From Parvularcula sp038749595 (lineage in GTDB: Bacteria > Pseudomonadota > Alphaproteobacteria > Caulobacterales > Parvularculaceae): DNA of 64,000 nt. The stretch spans positions 1-64,000 of the forward strand of contig JBCDHW010000005.1 of NCBI GenBank assembly GCA_038749595.1, written 5' to 3'. The position numbers and the translations under genes are program-made. Under the pieces are notes generated by a model. The model made no database searches and was not told the DNA's origin. It saw nothing but the letters and a program-made list of their open reading frames with translations. Positions 16,394-25,702 of the stretch are shown here, piece by piece (within the stretch, counting starts at the first letter, position 1; each line of letters opens with the position of its first letter).

Positions 16394-17214
16394 GCACCAT
16401 AAATGCGAAGTTCAGGTGAACGATCAAGAGCCAGTGAGGGGATGGATTGGCGCATCTCAGCCACTTGGCGCAGGTCGATGTCGACGACCGCCACGCCAGG
16501 CTCATCGTGCGCCAGCGTGTCGAGCACCTCGCCCCGCGGGCTGACGATCAGCGCATGCCCATAGGTGACGCGACCATCCGCGTGCGTCCCGCCTTGCGCG
16601 GGGGCGAGAACGAAGCAGCCGTTCTCAATCGCCCGCGCCCGCACCAGGGTCTCCCAATGTGCTTTGCCGGTCGGAACAGTGAACGCCGCCGGGATCGTCA
16701 GAATCTGCGCACCCGCCTGGGCCAACGCTCTATAGAGGTGAGGAAATCTCACGTCGTAACAAATCGACAGGCCCAGTTTCGCGCCGGGAACTTGGGCCAC
16801 GACCGCTTCGCCACCCTCCTCAAAAAGCGTCGACTCCCGCCAGCTCTCGCCGGTCTCAAGATCCACGTCGAACAGGTGCACCTTGTCATAGGTCGCCACC
16901 TGCTGCCCTTCGCCAAAAACGAAGCACCGGTTCGCGACCTTCGTCCCGCTCGGCGCGAGAACAGGCATCGAGCCAATGACCAGCGTCGCGCCGAGGTCTT
17001 GCGAGAGAAGCGCAAAGTGATCGACCTCCCGCGGCTCAGGCTCGCCCAAGCTGTTCAAGAGACGCGTGCGATTCCGGTCGAGCAGCGTCGTCATTTCCGG
17101 CGTCACGATCAGTTGCGCGCCGCTGGCAGCCGCCTCGCGGATCAAAGCGGTCGCCGTCTCCAAATTCTCGCTCCGGTCGATCCCGGAGCGCATCTGAACC
17201 ACCGCGACCCGCAT
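16390..17214 (-). CDS. Carbon-nitrogen hydrolase (Nit1/Nit2-like amidase)
   Basis: The 274-residue nitrilase-superfamily enzyme carries the catalytic triad: Glu in TPEMTT, Lys in YDKVHLFDVD and Cys in SICYDVRFPHLY. This sequence type matches Nit1/Nit2, which hydrolyses deaminated glutathione or related omega-amidates as metabolite repair. The neighbouring glutaredoxin supports a link to glutathione. Only 3 bp separate it from grxC, and its stop overlaps the DUF1178 start, so the genes form one operon. Exact substrate is inferred. Confidence 0.88.
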   Translation of the reverse strand: MRVAVVQMRSGIDRSENLETATALIREAAASGAQLIVTPEMTTLLDRNRTRLLNSLGEPEPREVDHFALLSQDLGATLVIGSMPVLAPSGTKVANRCFVFGEGQQVATYDKVHLFDVDLETGESWRESTLFEEGGEAVVAQVPGAKLGLSICYDVRFPHLYRALAQAGAQILTIPAAFTVPTGKAHWETLVRARAIENGCFVLAPAQGGTHADGRVTYGHALIVSPRGEVLDTLAHDEPGVAVVDIDLRQVAEMRQSIPSLALDRSPELRIYGA

Positions 17215-17217
17215 CGC

Positions 17218-17475
17218 TTACGCCGCGAGTTTCTCGTCGAGCTTTCCTTCGCGATCGAGCGCAAGAAGATCGTCGCAACCGCCAATATGCTCATCGCCGA
17301 TGAAGATCTGCGGGAACGTCTTCCGGCCGTTTGAGCGTTCGATCATCTCTTGCTTCTTCTCAGCGTCGAACGCGGCCGGGATCTCGGTGATCTCCGCGTT
17401 CTTCTTTTTCAAAAGGCCCATCGCGCGGACGCAAAACGGGCACATGACTTTGGTGTAGATGGTGACTTTGGCCAT
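17218..17475 (-). CDS. grxC: Glutaredoxin 3
   Basis: This 85-residue dithiol glutaredoxin has the active-site CPFC in TKVMCPFCVRA, the cis-Pro in TFPQIFI and GGCDDL near the C-terminus. It reduces protein disulfides using glutathione. ATG at 17475 is chosen because GGAGG lies just upstream and family homology starts there; an in-frame start at 17532 would run into comF. It sits 10 bp downstream of comF. Confidence 0.95.
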   Translation of the reverse strand: MAKVTIYTKVMCPFCVRAMGLLKKKNAEITEIPAAFDAEKKQEMIERSNGRKTFPQIFIGDEHIGGCDDLLALDREGKLDEKLAA

Positions 17476-17485
17476 GGGTGCCTCC

Positions 17486-18292
17486 TTAAAGCTCCGGCAG
17501 GTCGATGTCAGGGTCCTTGGTGTTCGGCACAACCCTTGTCGCGGTCACAGCTGCGACATTGCTCGCCCCGGCTTTCCGCAGAGCCCGGGCCGCACCCACA
17601 AGGGTCGCGCCGCTGGTCAGCACATCATCGACCAACACAATCGACCGACCGTTAACGGCGGGGTCAGCCTCAAACGCCCCCGCGATGTTGCGAAACCGGC
17701 CCTCAAACCCCCGGCCTTTCTGCTGCGGCGTCGCTTTGATCCGCCGCACAGCCTGGGGCGCAACCTTGAGGCCCGTGCCTTTCACCAAAGCCCTGGCCAG
17801 GACCGCCGATTGATTGAACCGGCGCATTCGCAACCGCTCCGGGTGCAGAGGAACCGGGACAACGAGCGTGTCGGGATCGGGCTCCAACGCCTGGACCGGC
17901 CCGCGCATCAACGCACCCAGCGCGAGCCCTATATCGTGCCGGTCGCCATATTTCAGACCAAGGATCAACGGCGCCGACACCTTGTCATAGACAAGCGCCG
18001 TGCGGATTCGGTCGAGCTTTCGTCCCGCACACAGATTATAAAGCGATGCTGGCGGCCCTGCGCAGGCAACACACAATGGCGCCGCGGCTCCGCTATGGGC
18101 AAACGGCATGCCGCACTGAACACACCCCGGCGCACCCAGAAAGGTCAGCCGACGAAACCCGGTGGATGAGAGAACCGTATCCGCGGGAAGCGCCTCACCG
18201 CTGATCGGACAACGCCGCGGGAACAACCATTCCGTTGGCCAGCGGGCGATCCGCTTGATGAGGGGATGGCGCGGCGCCCCGTGGCCGGGCAT
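17486..18292 (-). CDS. comF: ComF family phosphoribosyltransferase-like protein
   Basis: The product (268 residues from ATG 18292) has an N-terminal zinc-binding-like segment with Cys pairs (CPISGE, CVQCGMPF, CVAC) and a C-terminal PRTase domain with the PRPP-binding motif IVLVDDVLTSGATL. ComF proteins contribute to DNA uptake in naturally competent bacteria and are widespread elsewhere. The frame extends to 18334, but the later ATG reduces overlap with the divergent methyltransferase gene; the true start is uncertain. Confidence 0.85.
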   Translation of the reverse strand: MPGHGAPRHPLIKRIARWPTEWLFPRRCPISGEALPADTVLSSTGFRRLTFLGAPGCVQCGMPFAHSGAAAPLCVACAGPPASLYNLCAGRKLDRIRTALVYDKVSAPLILGLKYGDRHDIGLALGALMRGPVQALEPDPDTLVVPVPLHPERLRMRRFNQSAVLARALVKGTGLKVAPQAVRRIKATPQQKGRGFEGRFRNIAGAFEADPAVNGRSIVLVDDVLTSGATLVGAARALRKAGASNVAAVTATRVVPNTKDPDIDLPEL

Positions 18293-18325
18293 GACACCGG
18301 CGACCCGTTCTGGATCAACGCACCC

Positions 18326-19201
18326 ATGCCGCAACCTGCTGCTCCTTCAATTTTTCGCCCCAGCCTTCGTAAACGTCGGCTGGAACGGGCAGCAGGCAAC
18401 TTCTCCGCCCATGATTTCCTCCACCGCCGGGCCGCAGCGGATATCGTAGAGCGCCTGGAAACGGTGCAGCGCACCTTCAAGAATGCCCTCTTCTACGGGC
18501 CCGGCGCCCCCCTGCTCGCCGAGATGCTCACCGAAGCCGCCGCGGTTGAGCATTTCACGGTTGCAGGCGAGAGCGCTGTTTTTCTGCGCAGTCAGGGCGT
18601 CTCAGCCCCCATCGAAGCCAGCGCTTGCGCCTTGCCGTTCGCTGATGGCGGGTTCGATCTCGTTGCGTCGGTGATGAGCCTGCACGCGGAAAACGACCTG
18701 CCCGGCGCCCTCGCCGAAGCCCATCGTGTTCTCTCCGCCGATGGCCTCTTCATCGGAACGTTCCCTGCCGAAAAGACCCTTGGGGTCCTCCGACAAGCGC
18801 TCCGCGATGCGGAAGCCAACCTGACGGGCGGTCTCAGCCCACGGGTCTCGCCCTTCGTCGCCATCAAGGACGCAGGGGGCCTCCTCCAGAGGGCGGGTTT
18901 CGCCCTCCCCGTCGCTGATACGCAGCCGGTCACCGTTGCTTATGGTGACCCGCTGCGCCTGCTGCACGACCTCCGCGGCATGGGCGAGACAGCGGCGCTC
19001 GCAGCAGGGGCGCAAGGCGCTCTCCGGCGCGATGTGCTGGCGGCGACGTTGGCCGCTCTCCATGGCCAGGAAATCCTCTTCGAGCTCCTGACGATCACCG
19101 GGTGGTCGCCTCACGAAAGCCAGCAAAAGCCGCTCAAACCCGGCAGCGGCAAAGTCTCCCTGGCCGACGCGATCCGCGGTGCCGCCCCACAGAGCAACTG
19201 A
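18326..19201 (+). CDS. SAM-dependent methyltransferase (BioC/NDUFAF5-like)
   Basis: The 291-residue protein resembles the NDUFAF5-like branch of class I methyltransferases common in alphaproteobacteria. Features include an N-terminal PSLRKRRLERA helix, IVERLETVQRTFKNALFYGPG, acidic VASVMSLHAENDLPGALAEAHRVLSADG (motifs IV-V), and a C-terminal LLFELL-type end. Motif I is weak: the usual DxGxG is replaced around EHFTVAGES, so cofactor binding is uncertain. The start at ATG 18326 is chosen because an earlier in-frame ATG (18266) would overlap comF. The gene is divergent from comF. Confidence 0.75.
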   Translation: MPQPAAPSIFRPSLRKRRLERAAGNFSAHDFLHRRAAADIVERLETVQRTFKNALFYGPGAPLLAEMLTEAAAVEHFTVAGESAVFLRSQGVSAPIEASACALPFADGGFDLVASVMSLHAENDLPGALAEAHRVLSADGLFIGTFPAEKTLGVLRQALRDAEANLTGGLSPRVSPFVAIKDAGGLLQRAGFALPVADTQPVTVAYGDPLRLLHDLRGMGETAALAAGAQGALRRDVLAATLAALHGQEILFELLTITGWSPHESQQKPLKPGSGKVSLADAIRGAAPQSN

Positions 19202-19247
19202 CAGCTTTTGCAAAGACGAAAGGGTCGCTTTCTCCGCAGCGGCGCGC

Positions 19248-19631
19248 CTAGCTGAGAAGGTCCCGAACAGCGGCGGCAAGCGGCTTATCCGCAGGCACGA
19301 GCGGATAGTTCATCAGGTCCTGAGGTGCCGACCAGGTCAAAGTCTGCCCCTCAAGAGGCACGGGGATCCCTTTGTATTTCCGGCAGACATAGAGCAGCAA
19401 AAGCAGCTCGCCTTCAGTGTTGAACGACAACGGCGCCAAACAGCTCTCTTCGGTGTCGATACCCAGCTCTTCGCGGAGTTCCCGGATCAGGGCCGCGCCC
19501 GGCTCCTCCCCCGCCTCCACCTTGCCGCCGGGAAACTCCCACAGGCCAGCGTGAGCCTTGCCCTGAGGACGCTGGCTCAGCAGCACCTGGCCCTGACGAT
19601 CAATCAATGCGCAGGCGCCAACCAGCAGCAT
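19248..19631 (-). CDS. mutT: 8-oxo-dGTP diphosphatase MutT (Nudix hydrolase)
   Basis: The 127-residue protein contains a full Nudix box (GGKVEAGEEPGAALIRELREELGI, about residues 39-62), preceded by LLSQRPQGKAHAGLWEFPGG as in MutT proteins that sanitise 8-oxo-dGTP. It lies 6 bp downstream of the parvulin gene on the same strand, near secA. In many alphaproteobacteria argJ lies between these genes; it is absent here. Confidence 0.9.
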   Translation of the reverse strand: MLLVGACALIDRQGQVLLSQRPQGKAHAGLWEFPGGKVEAGEEPGAALIRELREELGIDTEESCLAPLSFNTEGELLLLLYVCRKYKGIPVPLEGQTLTWSAPQDLMNYPLVPADKPLAAAVRDLLS

Positions 19632-19637
19632 CCGGGT

Positions 19638-20639
19638 CTATTGACCAACGCTCAAGGCAATCGTCCCGGCGATCTCGGCCTGGTCCATCGCAACAGTAGC
19701 GGGGTCACGCAGGCGCAAGGGCGCCTGGTCTCGGGCATCGCGCATCGCCTCGGCCAGCGCTTCCTGGCGCAAGGTCGCGGCAATCTCCGCGCGGCGCTCT
19801 TCGTAAGGCGGCAACCGCACAGCGCGCCGCGTATCGAGCCTGACGATTTGCCAGCCCGCTTCTATTTCAAAAGGCGCACTGACCCCGCCAATCGGGAGGG
19901 CACTCGCCACCGCATCAAGCGCCGGGTCGAGCTGACTGGCGCGCAGCTCACCGAGAGCGCCGCCGTTCCTCTTCGTCGCTTCATCGATCGAATGTCGGCG
20001 CGCGAGGGTTCCAAAATCCGACCGCAGCGCACGTTCCGCAAGGTCCGCTGCCTCGTCGCGCGTCGGCACGACAATCCGCGAAAGCCGCAACAGATTATCC
20101 CGCGCCAAAGCCTCGCTCTCGGCATCATACCGGGCGCGGATGGCATCCTCGGACACCGCCTCGTCGATCACAGCCTGAAGATAAGCCTCGGCGAGGATCT
20201 GGCGCTCCGCCAACGCAACAGCGGCGCGGATATCCCGACTGTTCGCAATCCCCATGCCCCGCGCGGCCTCGGCCAAGGCCAGGTGATCAGCCACATCGCT
20301 GACCACGCCCGAATCCATCAGCGCATGCACATCTTGAGGTTCATCGACGCCGATAAACGCAGCGTGGGCGACGGCATCGGACACGCGCACCACCTCATCG
20401 CCGACCGACGCCACGATGGGATCCGCCAAGCTCTGGATCGACGCCGTCTGGCTCACCGGCCGCTCCACATAGCCGAGCCGAATGGCTTCCATTGCCATTG
20501 CGCCCACCAAAGCCGCCATAAACACACCGCGCAGCATCACCCGCGACGACACCGTCGCGAGCCCGCAACGGACAATCAACGCTTGGCTGCGCAAAACGCT
20601 CGAAAAGCGCTGGGACAGGTTGGACAAGGTGTTGGTCAT
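19638..20639 (-). CDS. Membrane-anchored parvulin-type peptidyl-prolyl isomerase
   Basis: From ATG 20639 the product has 333 residues, with an N-terminal membrane anchor (about residues 30-55, MLRGVFMAALVGAMAMEAI), a SurA/PpiD-like helical chaperone region, and a rotamase core (LSRIVVPTRDEAADLAERAL, GGALGELRASQLDPAL, FEIEAGWQIVRLD). It probably assists folding of exported proteins in the periplasm. The frame reaches 20729, but the chosen ATG is closest to the hydrophobic anchor. It is divergent from secA, an arrangement conserved in alphaproteobacteria. Confidence 0.85.
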   Translation of the reverse strand: MTNTLSNLSQRFSSVLRSQALIVRCGLATVSSRVMLRGVFMAALVGAMAMEAIRLGYVERPVSQTASIQSLADPIVASVGDEVVRVSDAVAHAAFIGVDEPQDVHALMDSGVVSDVADHLALAEAARGMGIANSRDIRAAVALAERQILAEAYLQAVIDEAVSEDAIRARYDAESEALARDNLLRLSRIVVPTRDEAADLAERALRSDFGTLARRHSIDEATKRNGGALGELRASQLDPALDAVASALPIGGVSAPFEIEAGWQIVRLDTRRAVRLPPYEERRAEIAATLRQEALAEAMRDARDQAPLRLRDPATVAMDQAEIAGTIALSVGQ

Positions 20640-20855
20640 CGAGGCACGCGAAAAGGTAAACAGTTTCTTAACGGGACGGGCGCGAGATGCCCAAGGTAGC
20701 CCTGCGAAACAAGTGCCAGGACGCAACACATCACTTCGATTTGACAGGCGCCGCCCCCTCTACCTATTTGCGCAGTGGCTCTGAATGCTGTGCGCATTAA
20801 CGCCAGCGGTCCGCTCGGAAATACAGAGTCTCATGGCTCGGGAAGGCATTGAATA

Positions 20856-23831
20856 ATGGCTAAAAAATCGCTTGCGCAGCGTCTGTTCGGCTCCGCCAAT
20901 GAGCGGCGTTTGAAGCCGATGATGAAGCGCGCGAAGTCGATCGGCGCGCTGGCCGAAGAAATGGCAGCGCTGACGGATGAACAAATCGTCGCAAAAACAG
21001 CGGAACTGAAGCAGCGGTACCAGGACGGCGAGACCCTCGACCAGCTGCTTGATGAGGCGTTCGCCCTCGTCCGGGAGGCAGCGGACCGCGCCCTCGGCCT
21101 GCGGCCTTACGATGTCCAACTCGTCGGCGGCATGGTGCTCAACGGCGGCAACATTGCGGAGATGAAGACCGGTGAGGGCAAGACCCTCGTCGCCACCCTC
21201 CCCGCCTACCTCAACGCGCTAACCGGCCAGGGCGTCCACGTGGTCACCGTCAACGACTACCTTGCCAAGCGGGACGCGGAGTGGATGGGGAAAGTCTTCG
21301 CCCAACTCGGCATGACCACCGGCGTCATCTTCCACGAGCTGACCGACGATCAACGCCGCGAGGCCTATGCCTGCGACATCACCTACGCCACCAACAACGA
21401 GCTCGGCTTCGACTATCTCCGCGATAACATGAAGCAAACCAAGGATGAGATGGTCCAGCGCGGCCACGCCTTCGCCATCGTTGACGAGGTCGACTCGATC
21501 CTGATCGACGAAGCGCGGACGCCGCTGATCATCAGTGGACCGACAGAAGATAAGTCTGAGCTCTACCTCGCCATCGACGAGATCATGCCGTCGCTGAACG
21601 ATGAGCATTACGAGATCGACGAGAAGAAGCGCTCCATCACCCTCAACGATGAGGGCAACGAGCGGGCCGAAGAGCTGCTCGCTGAGCGCGATCTACTCCG
21701 CGCGCCGAACCTCTACGAAGCCGAGAACGTCGCGGTCGTGCACCACGTGCAAAACGCTCTGCGTGCGCACAAAATGTTCCAGCGGGACAAGGACTACATC
21801 GTTAAAGACAACAAAGTGATCATCATCGATGAGTTCACCGGCCGGATGATGGACGGTCGTCGGTGGTCTGATGGTCTGCACCAAGCCGTCGAGGCCAAAG
21901 AGCGGGTCGAGATCAAACCCGAGAACGTCACCCTCGCCTCGATCACCTTCCAGAACTATTTCCGTCTGTACAACAAGCTTTCCGGTATGACGGGTACGGC
22001 CCTGACCGAGGAAGGTGAGTTCCAGGACATCTACAATCTCGACGTCTACGAGATCCTGACCAACAAACCGATCGCGCGCGCCGACCTCGACGACGAGCTC
22101 TACATGTCCGCGATGGAGAAGTACCGCGCGATTGCGAAAGAGATTGCGCGCTGCCACCTCCGCGGCCAGCCGGTGCTCGTCGGCACGGTCTCGATCGAGA
22201 AATCCGAAGTCCTCTCGCAACTCCTCAGTGATAAGAAGTTCTGGCGCGAGGTCGCGTCTGACCTGACGAAACAAGCCGACGCGCTGAAAGATAAGCAGGC
22301 GGACGAAAAGCAAGAGCTCCTCGACCTCGCGGGCGAAATCGAAGCGATGGCGCGCAAGCCCATCCCGGTGCCGCACAACGTCCTCAACGCTCGCTTCCAC
22401 GAACAAGAAGCTGAAATCGTTGCGAAAGCTGGTGAGCCCGGCGCAGTGACCATCGCCACGAATATGGCTGGTCGGGGTACGGACATTCAGCTCGGCGGCT
22501 CGGTGGACATGGAGATCATGACCCACCTCACCGATGAGGACGACGCCGAAACCATCGCGAAAAAGCGCGAAGAAATCGAAGCCAAGATCGCCGAGCGCAA
22601 ACAACAAGTCCTCGACGCGGGCGGCCTCTACGTTCTGGGTACTGAACGTCACGAAAGCCGCCGGATCGACAACCAGCTCCGCGGCCGCTCAGGCCGTCAA
22701 GGTGATCCGGGTACGACGAAATTCTACCTCTCCCTCGAAGACGATCTGATGCGCATCTTCGGCCAGGGTATGGAGAAAATGCTCAAGCGGTTCGGCATCC
22801 AACCGGACGAGTCGATCGAGCACCCTTGGTTCACCAAAGCCGTCGAGAACGCCCAGAAAAAGATCGAACAGCGCAACTTCGACATGCGCAAAAACGTCCT
22901 CAAATACGACGATGTCATGAACGATCAGCGTAAAGCCATTTTCGAGCAGCGCATCGAGTTCATGGAGTCCGACGACGTCCGCGACATCATCGAAGACATG
23001 CGCGAAACGCTGATCGAAGATCTCGTTGCGGAGTATATCCCCGAAAAGAGCTATGCGGAACAATGGGACACCGAAGGCCTCACCGAGCAGGTCCGCGAGG
23101 TGTTCGGCGTCGAAACGTCGGTCAGCGATTGGGCGCAGGAAGAAGGCGTCGCCGACGCCGAGATCGCGGAGCGCGTGCGCACGGCAGTCGCCCAGCGCTA
23201 CACGGACAAAGCGACCGAACTCGAGAGCAGCGGCGTCATGGGCGAAAACGCCATGCAGCGGGTCGAAAAAGCGATCCTTCTGCAGACGATCGACCGCAAT
23301 TGGCGCGAGCACCTGCAACAGCTTGACCACCTACGCTCCGTCGTCGGCCTCCGCGGCGTGGGCCAGCGCGACCCGCTGAACGAGTTCAAAACCGAAGCCT
23401 TCGCTCTTTTCCAAGCGCTGCTAGATAGCCTGCGCCGCGATGTGACCCGAGGCCTCTACAACGTGCAGATCCGCCAACCCGAAGCGCCAAAGCTCGACGT
23501 CGAACAGGCCAGGCGCTTGATCGAAGAGCTGAAAAAGCGTGGTCAGCTCGACCCTGAGCAAATGAAAGAAGTCCACATCGACGCCACCACCGGCGAGAAC
23601 GATGCAGGCCACGGCGGCCCTGATGCACCGCAGCGCGGCTATGGCCAGGCTGTCGGCACATCGTCGATCCGTGCACAGAGGGTCCAGCAAATGGTGCAGG
23701 CCACCGACCCCTCCACCTGGGGCCGTGTCAGCCGCAACGCGCCGTGCCCCTGCGGCTCCGGCAAGAAATTCAAGCACTGCCACGGTCGTCCTCAAGCCGA
23801 AACGGGCGAAACAGAGCAAGTCGCCGAGTGA
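20856..23831 (+). CDS. secA: Preprotein translocase ATPase SecA
   Basis: The 991-residue motor drives proteins through SecYEG. Walker A is MKTGEGKT at 103-110. Walker B is in IVDEVDSIL, and TNNELGFDYLRDNM, ATNMAGRGTDIQLGG and GRSGRQGDPG are present. The C-terminal zinc/SecB-binding element CPCGSGKKFKHC is at 964-975. Between SIEKSEVLSQLL and HNVLNARFHEQEAEIV lies a charged extra segment of about 45-50 residues (about 452-503) where most SecA proteins have only a few residues. The gene stop overlaps the start of the following lipoprotein gene by two bases. Confidence 0.97.
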   Translation: MAKKSLAQRLFGSANERRLKPMMKRAKSIGALAEEMAALTDEQIVAKTAELKQRYQDGETLDQLLDEAFALVREAADRALGLRPYDVQLVGGMVLNGGNIAEMKTGEGKTLVATLPAYLNALTGQGVHVVTVNDYLAKRDAEWMGKVFAQLGMTTGVIFHELTDDQRREAYACDITYATNNELGFDYLRDNMKQTKDEMVQRGHAFAIVDEVDSILIDEARTPLIISGPTEDKSELYLAIDEIMPSLNDEHYEIDEKKRSITLNDEGNERAEELLAERDLLRAPNLYEAENVAVVHHVQNALRAHKMFQRDKDYIVKDNKVIIIDEFTGRMMDGRRWSDGLHQAVEAKERVEIKPENVTLASITFQNYFRLYNKLSGMTGTALTEEGEFQDIYNLDVYEILTNKPIARADLDDELYMSAMEKYRAIAKEIARCHLRGQPVLVGTVSIEKSEVLSQLLSDKKFWREVASDLTKQADALKDKQADEKQELLDLAGEIEAMARKPIPVPHNVLNARFHEQEAEIVAKAGEPGAVTIATNMAGRGTDIQLGGSVDMEIMTHLTDEDDAETIAKKREEIEAKIAERKQQVLDAGGLYVLGTERHESRRIDNQLRGRSGRQGDPGTTKFYLSLEDDLMRIFGQGMEKMLKRFGIQPDESIEHPWFTKAVENAQKKIEQRNFDMRKNVLKYDDVMNDQRKAIFEQRIEFMESDDVRDIIEDMRETLIEDLVAEYIPEKSYAEQWDTEGLTEQVREVFGVETSVSDWAQEEGVADAEIAERVRTAVAQRYTDKATELESSGVMGENAMQRVEKAILLQTIDRNWREHLQQLDHLRSVVGLRGVGQRDPLNEFKTEAFALFQALLDSLRRDVTRGLYNVQIRQPEAPKLDVEQARRLIEELKKRGQLDPEQMKEVHIDATTGENDAGHGGPDAPQRGYGQAVGTSSIRAQRVQQMVQATDPSTWGRVSRNAPCPCGSGKKFKHCHGRPQAETGETEQVAE

Positions 23832-25687
23832 TCTTCCGACGACGAACTTTTCCGTCGCGCGCGCTGCTCCTGGGCTGCAGCTTCGCGGCGGCGCTTTCCG
23901 CGTGCGACGAAAGTGACACAGCCCCATCCCCGCCGCCCGAGTCGCTGGTGGTGGACGATGCACTCTTCGCTCCGGAACAAGCCGCTGAAGACGGGCGTCT
24001 TATCGCGTTCCTCGACAGTCTGTGGGAAGAGCGCGTGGCGCTGAGCCCAGAGTACCAAACGCGGCTCGGCCGCCGCACCAACTATAGTCAGTGGGATGAT
24101 CGTTCACCCGAGGCGTCGCGGCGTCGCCAGGCGCTTTACAAAGCGCAACTGGAAAGCCTCCAAAGCGCTTTCAACCGCGACGATCTCAGCGCTGGCGGTA
24201 AGCTCAATTTCGACCTCTTCATTGACGACACGAACCGGCGGCTCATTCTCGAAACGTACCGTGACCGGAGCTTTCAAACGAGCCAGCTGCGCGGCATCCA
24301 CACCGGCATCCCCGTGTTTCTCGCGAACTATCACCGCATTGGAACGCGCGCCGATGCTGATGCCTTCCTCGCGCGTATCGCCGGCGTACCGCAGGTCCTC
24401 GCCCAAGCGGCCGACCAACTTGAACAGCAAGCCGCGAGCGGCTTCACGCTGCCCGAATTCTCTTATCCGCTGATCGCGCAATCCGCCCGCAACGCCGCGA
24501 CAAGCGACAGCCTGCGGAATGATTTCGCGAAGAAATTGAACGGCCTATCGCTAAGCGACGAAGAGAAAGATGCTCTTCTCAGTAAACTCGACACGTTGCT
24601 GTCCGGCCCCTACGCTGCTGCGTATACTGAGTTTGCCCGCCGCGTCACAGCGCTTGCCGAGAGAGCGACAGGCTCCGGCAATCAGGGCATCGGACGTTTC
24701 GATAGGGACGGCGCCTATTACGCATCACTGCTGAAAAACTACACGACCACTGATCTCAGTGCGGACGAAATCCACGCTTTGGGACTGGCGGAAGTTGAGC
24801 GTATCCACAAAGAGATGCGTGCGATCATGCAGACCGTCGGGTTCGACGGCACGCTGCGGGACTTCTTCACATACATGCGCACTGCTCAGCAGTTCTACCT
24901 TCCGAACACGGATGAAGGACGTGCCGAATACCTCGCGCTGGCGCGCTCCTACATCGACGCGTTCACACCGCGGCTCGACGAGCTCTTCACCCTGCGTCCC
25001 GCCGCGCGTGTCGAGGTTCGGCGCGTCGAACCCTTCCGTGAGCGGAGCGCTGGCAAAGCGTTCTATTCGCAGCCCGACGCCGAAGGAACCCGGCCGGGTT
25101 ACTTCTACGCCAACCTCGCGCGCATGGAAGACATGCCGACCTACCAACTCGAGGCGCTGGTCTACCACGAGGCGATCCCCGGCCACCACATGCAGCGCGC
25201 TCTGCAAATCGAGCAACGCGGCTTGCCAAAATTCCGCCGCTTCGGCGGCGCTACAGCGTATACTGAGGGTTGGGGCCTTTATTCGGAGCTCCTACCAAAA
25301 GAGATCGGCTTCTACAGCGATCCGTACAGTGACTTTGGCCGCTTAGCGATGGAGCTCTGGCGCGCCGCGCGCCTGGTTGTCGATACTGGTCTCCACGCCA
25401 AAGGGTGGGACATGGACGAGGCCATTACCTACCTCAAAACCAATACACCGAACCCGGACGGCGACTCCGTCAAGGCGATCGAGCGCTACATCGTCCGGCC
25501 TGGGCAAGCGACAGCCTACAAAATCGGTATGATGAAAATCATCGAGCTGAGGACCCGTGCGGAGATCGAGCTCGGCGAGAGCTTCGATATCCGCACGTTT
25601 CATGACACCATTCTGCGCGCGGGCCCCCTGCCCCTCGACATTCTCGAGCAACAAATTGATCAGTGGATCGCTGAGCAGAAAACCTGA
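23828..25687 (+). CDS. DUF885 family lipoprotein, putative metallopeptidase
   Basis: From GTG 23828 the product has 619 residues and begins with an Arg-rich lipoprotein signal ending in the lipobox LSAC (MIFRRRTFPSRALLLGCS...). The DUF885 body includes YHEAIPGHHMQRALQ, the family's HExxxGHH-like metal-binding motif, then TAYTEGWGLYSELL and KIIELRTRAE near the end. Family members resemble dipeptidase-like zinc peptidases; the substrate is unknown. GTGA overlap with secA suggests coupling and sets the start; a track-style extension inside secA is rejected. Confidence 0.85.
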   Translation: MIFRRRTFPSRALLLGCSFAAALSACDESDTAPSPPPESLVVDDALFAPEQAAEDGRLIAFLDSLWEERVALSPEYQTRLGRRTNYSQWDDRSPEASRRRQALYKAQLESLQSAFNRDDLSAGGKLNFDLFIDDTNRRLILETYRDRSFQTSQLRGIHTGIPVFLANYHRIGTRADADAFLARIAGVPQVLAQAADQLEQQAASGFTLPEFSYPLIAQSARNAATSDSLRNDFAKKLNGLSLSDEEKDALLSKLDTLLSGPYAAAYTEFARRVTALAERATGSGNQGIGRFDRDGAYYASLLKNYTTTDLSADEIHALGLAEVERIHKEMRAIMQTVGFDGTLRDFFTYMRTAQQFYLPNTDEGRAEYLALARSYIDAFTPRLDELFTLRPAARVEVRRVEPFRERSAGKAFYSQPDAEGTRPGYFYANLARMEDMPTYQLEALVYHEAIPGHHMQRALQIEQRGLPKFRRFGGATAYTEGWGLYSELLPKEIGFYSDPYSDFGRLAMELWRAARLVVDTGLHAKGWDMDEAITYLKTNTPNPDGDSVKAIERYIVRPGQATAYKIGMMKIIELRTRAEIELGESFDIRTFHDTILRAGPLPLDILEQQIDQWIAEQKT

Positions 25688-25702
25688 CGAAAGAGCGTGC
25701 AC

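Noticed and set aside
19179..20699. Long plus-strand frame (506 codons) opposite the parvulin and mutT genes
   Set aside because: It is antisense to two clear genes, is rich in Arg, His and Gln, and shows no domain. It is a high-GC shadow frame.
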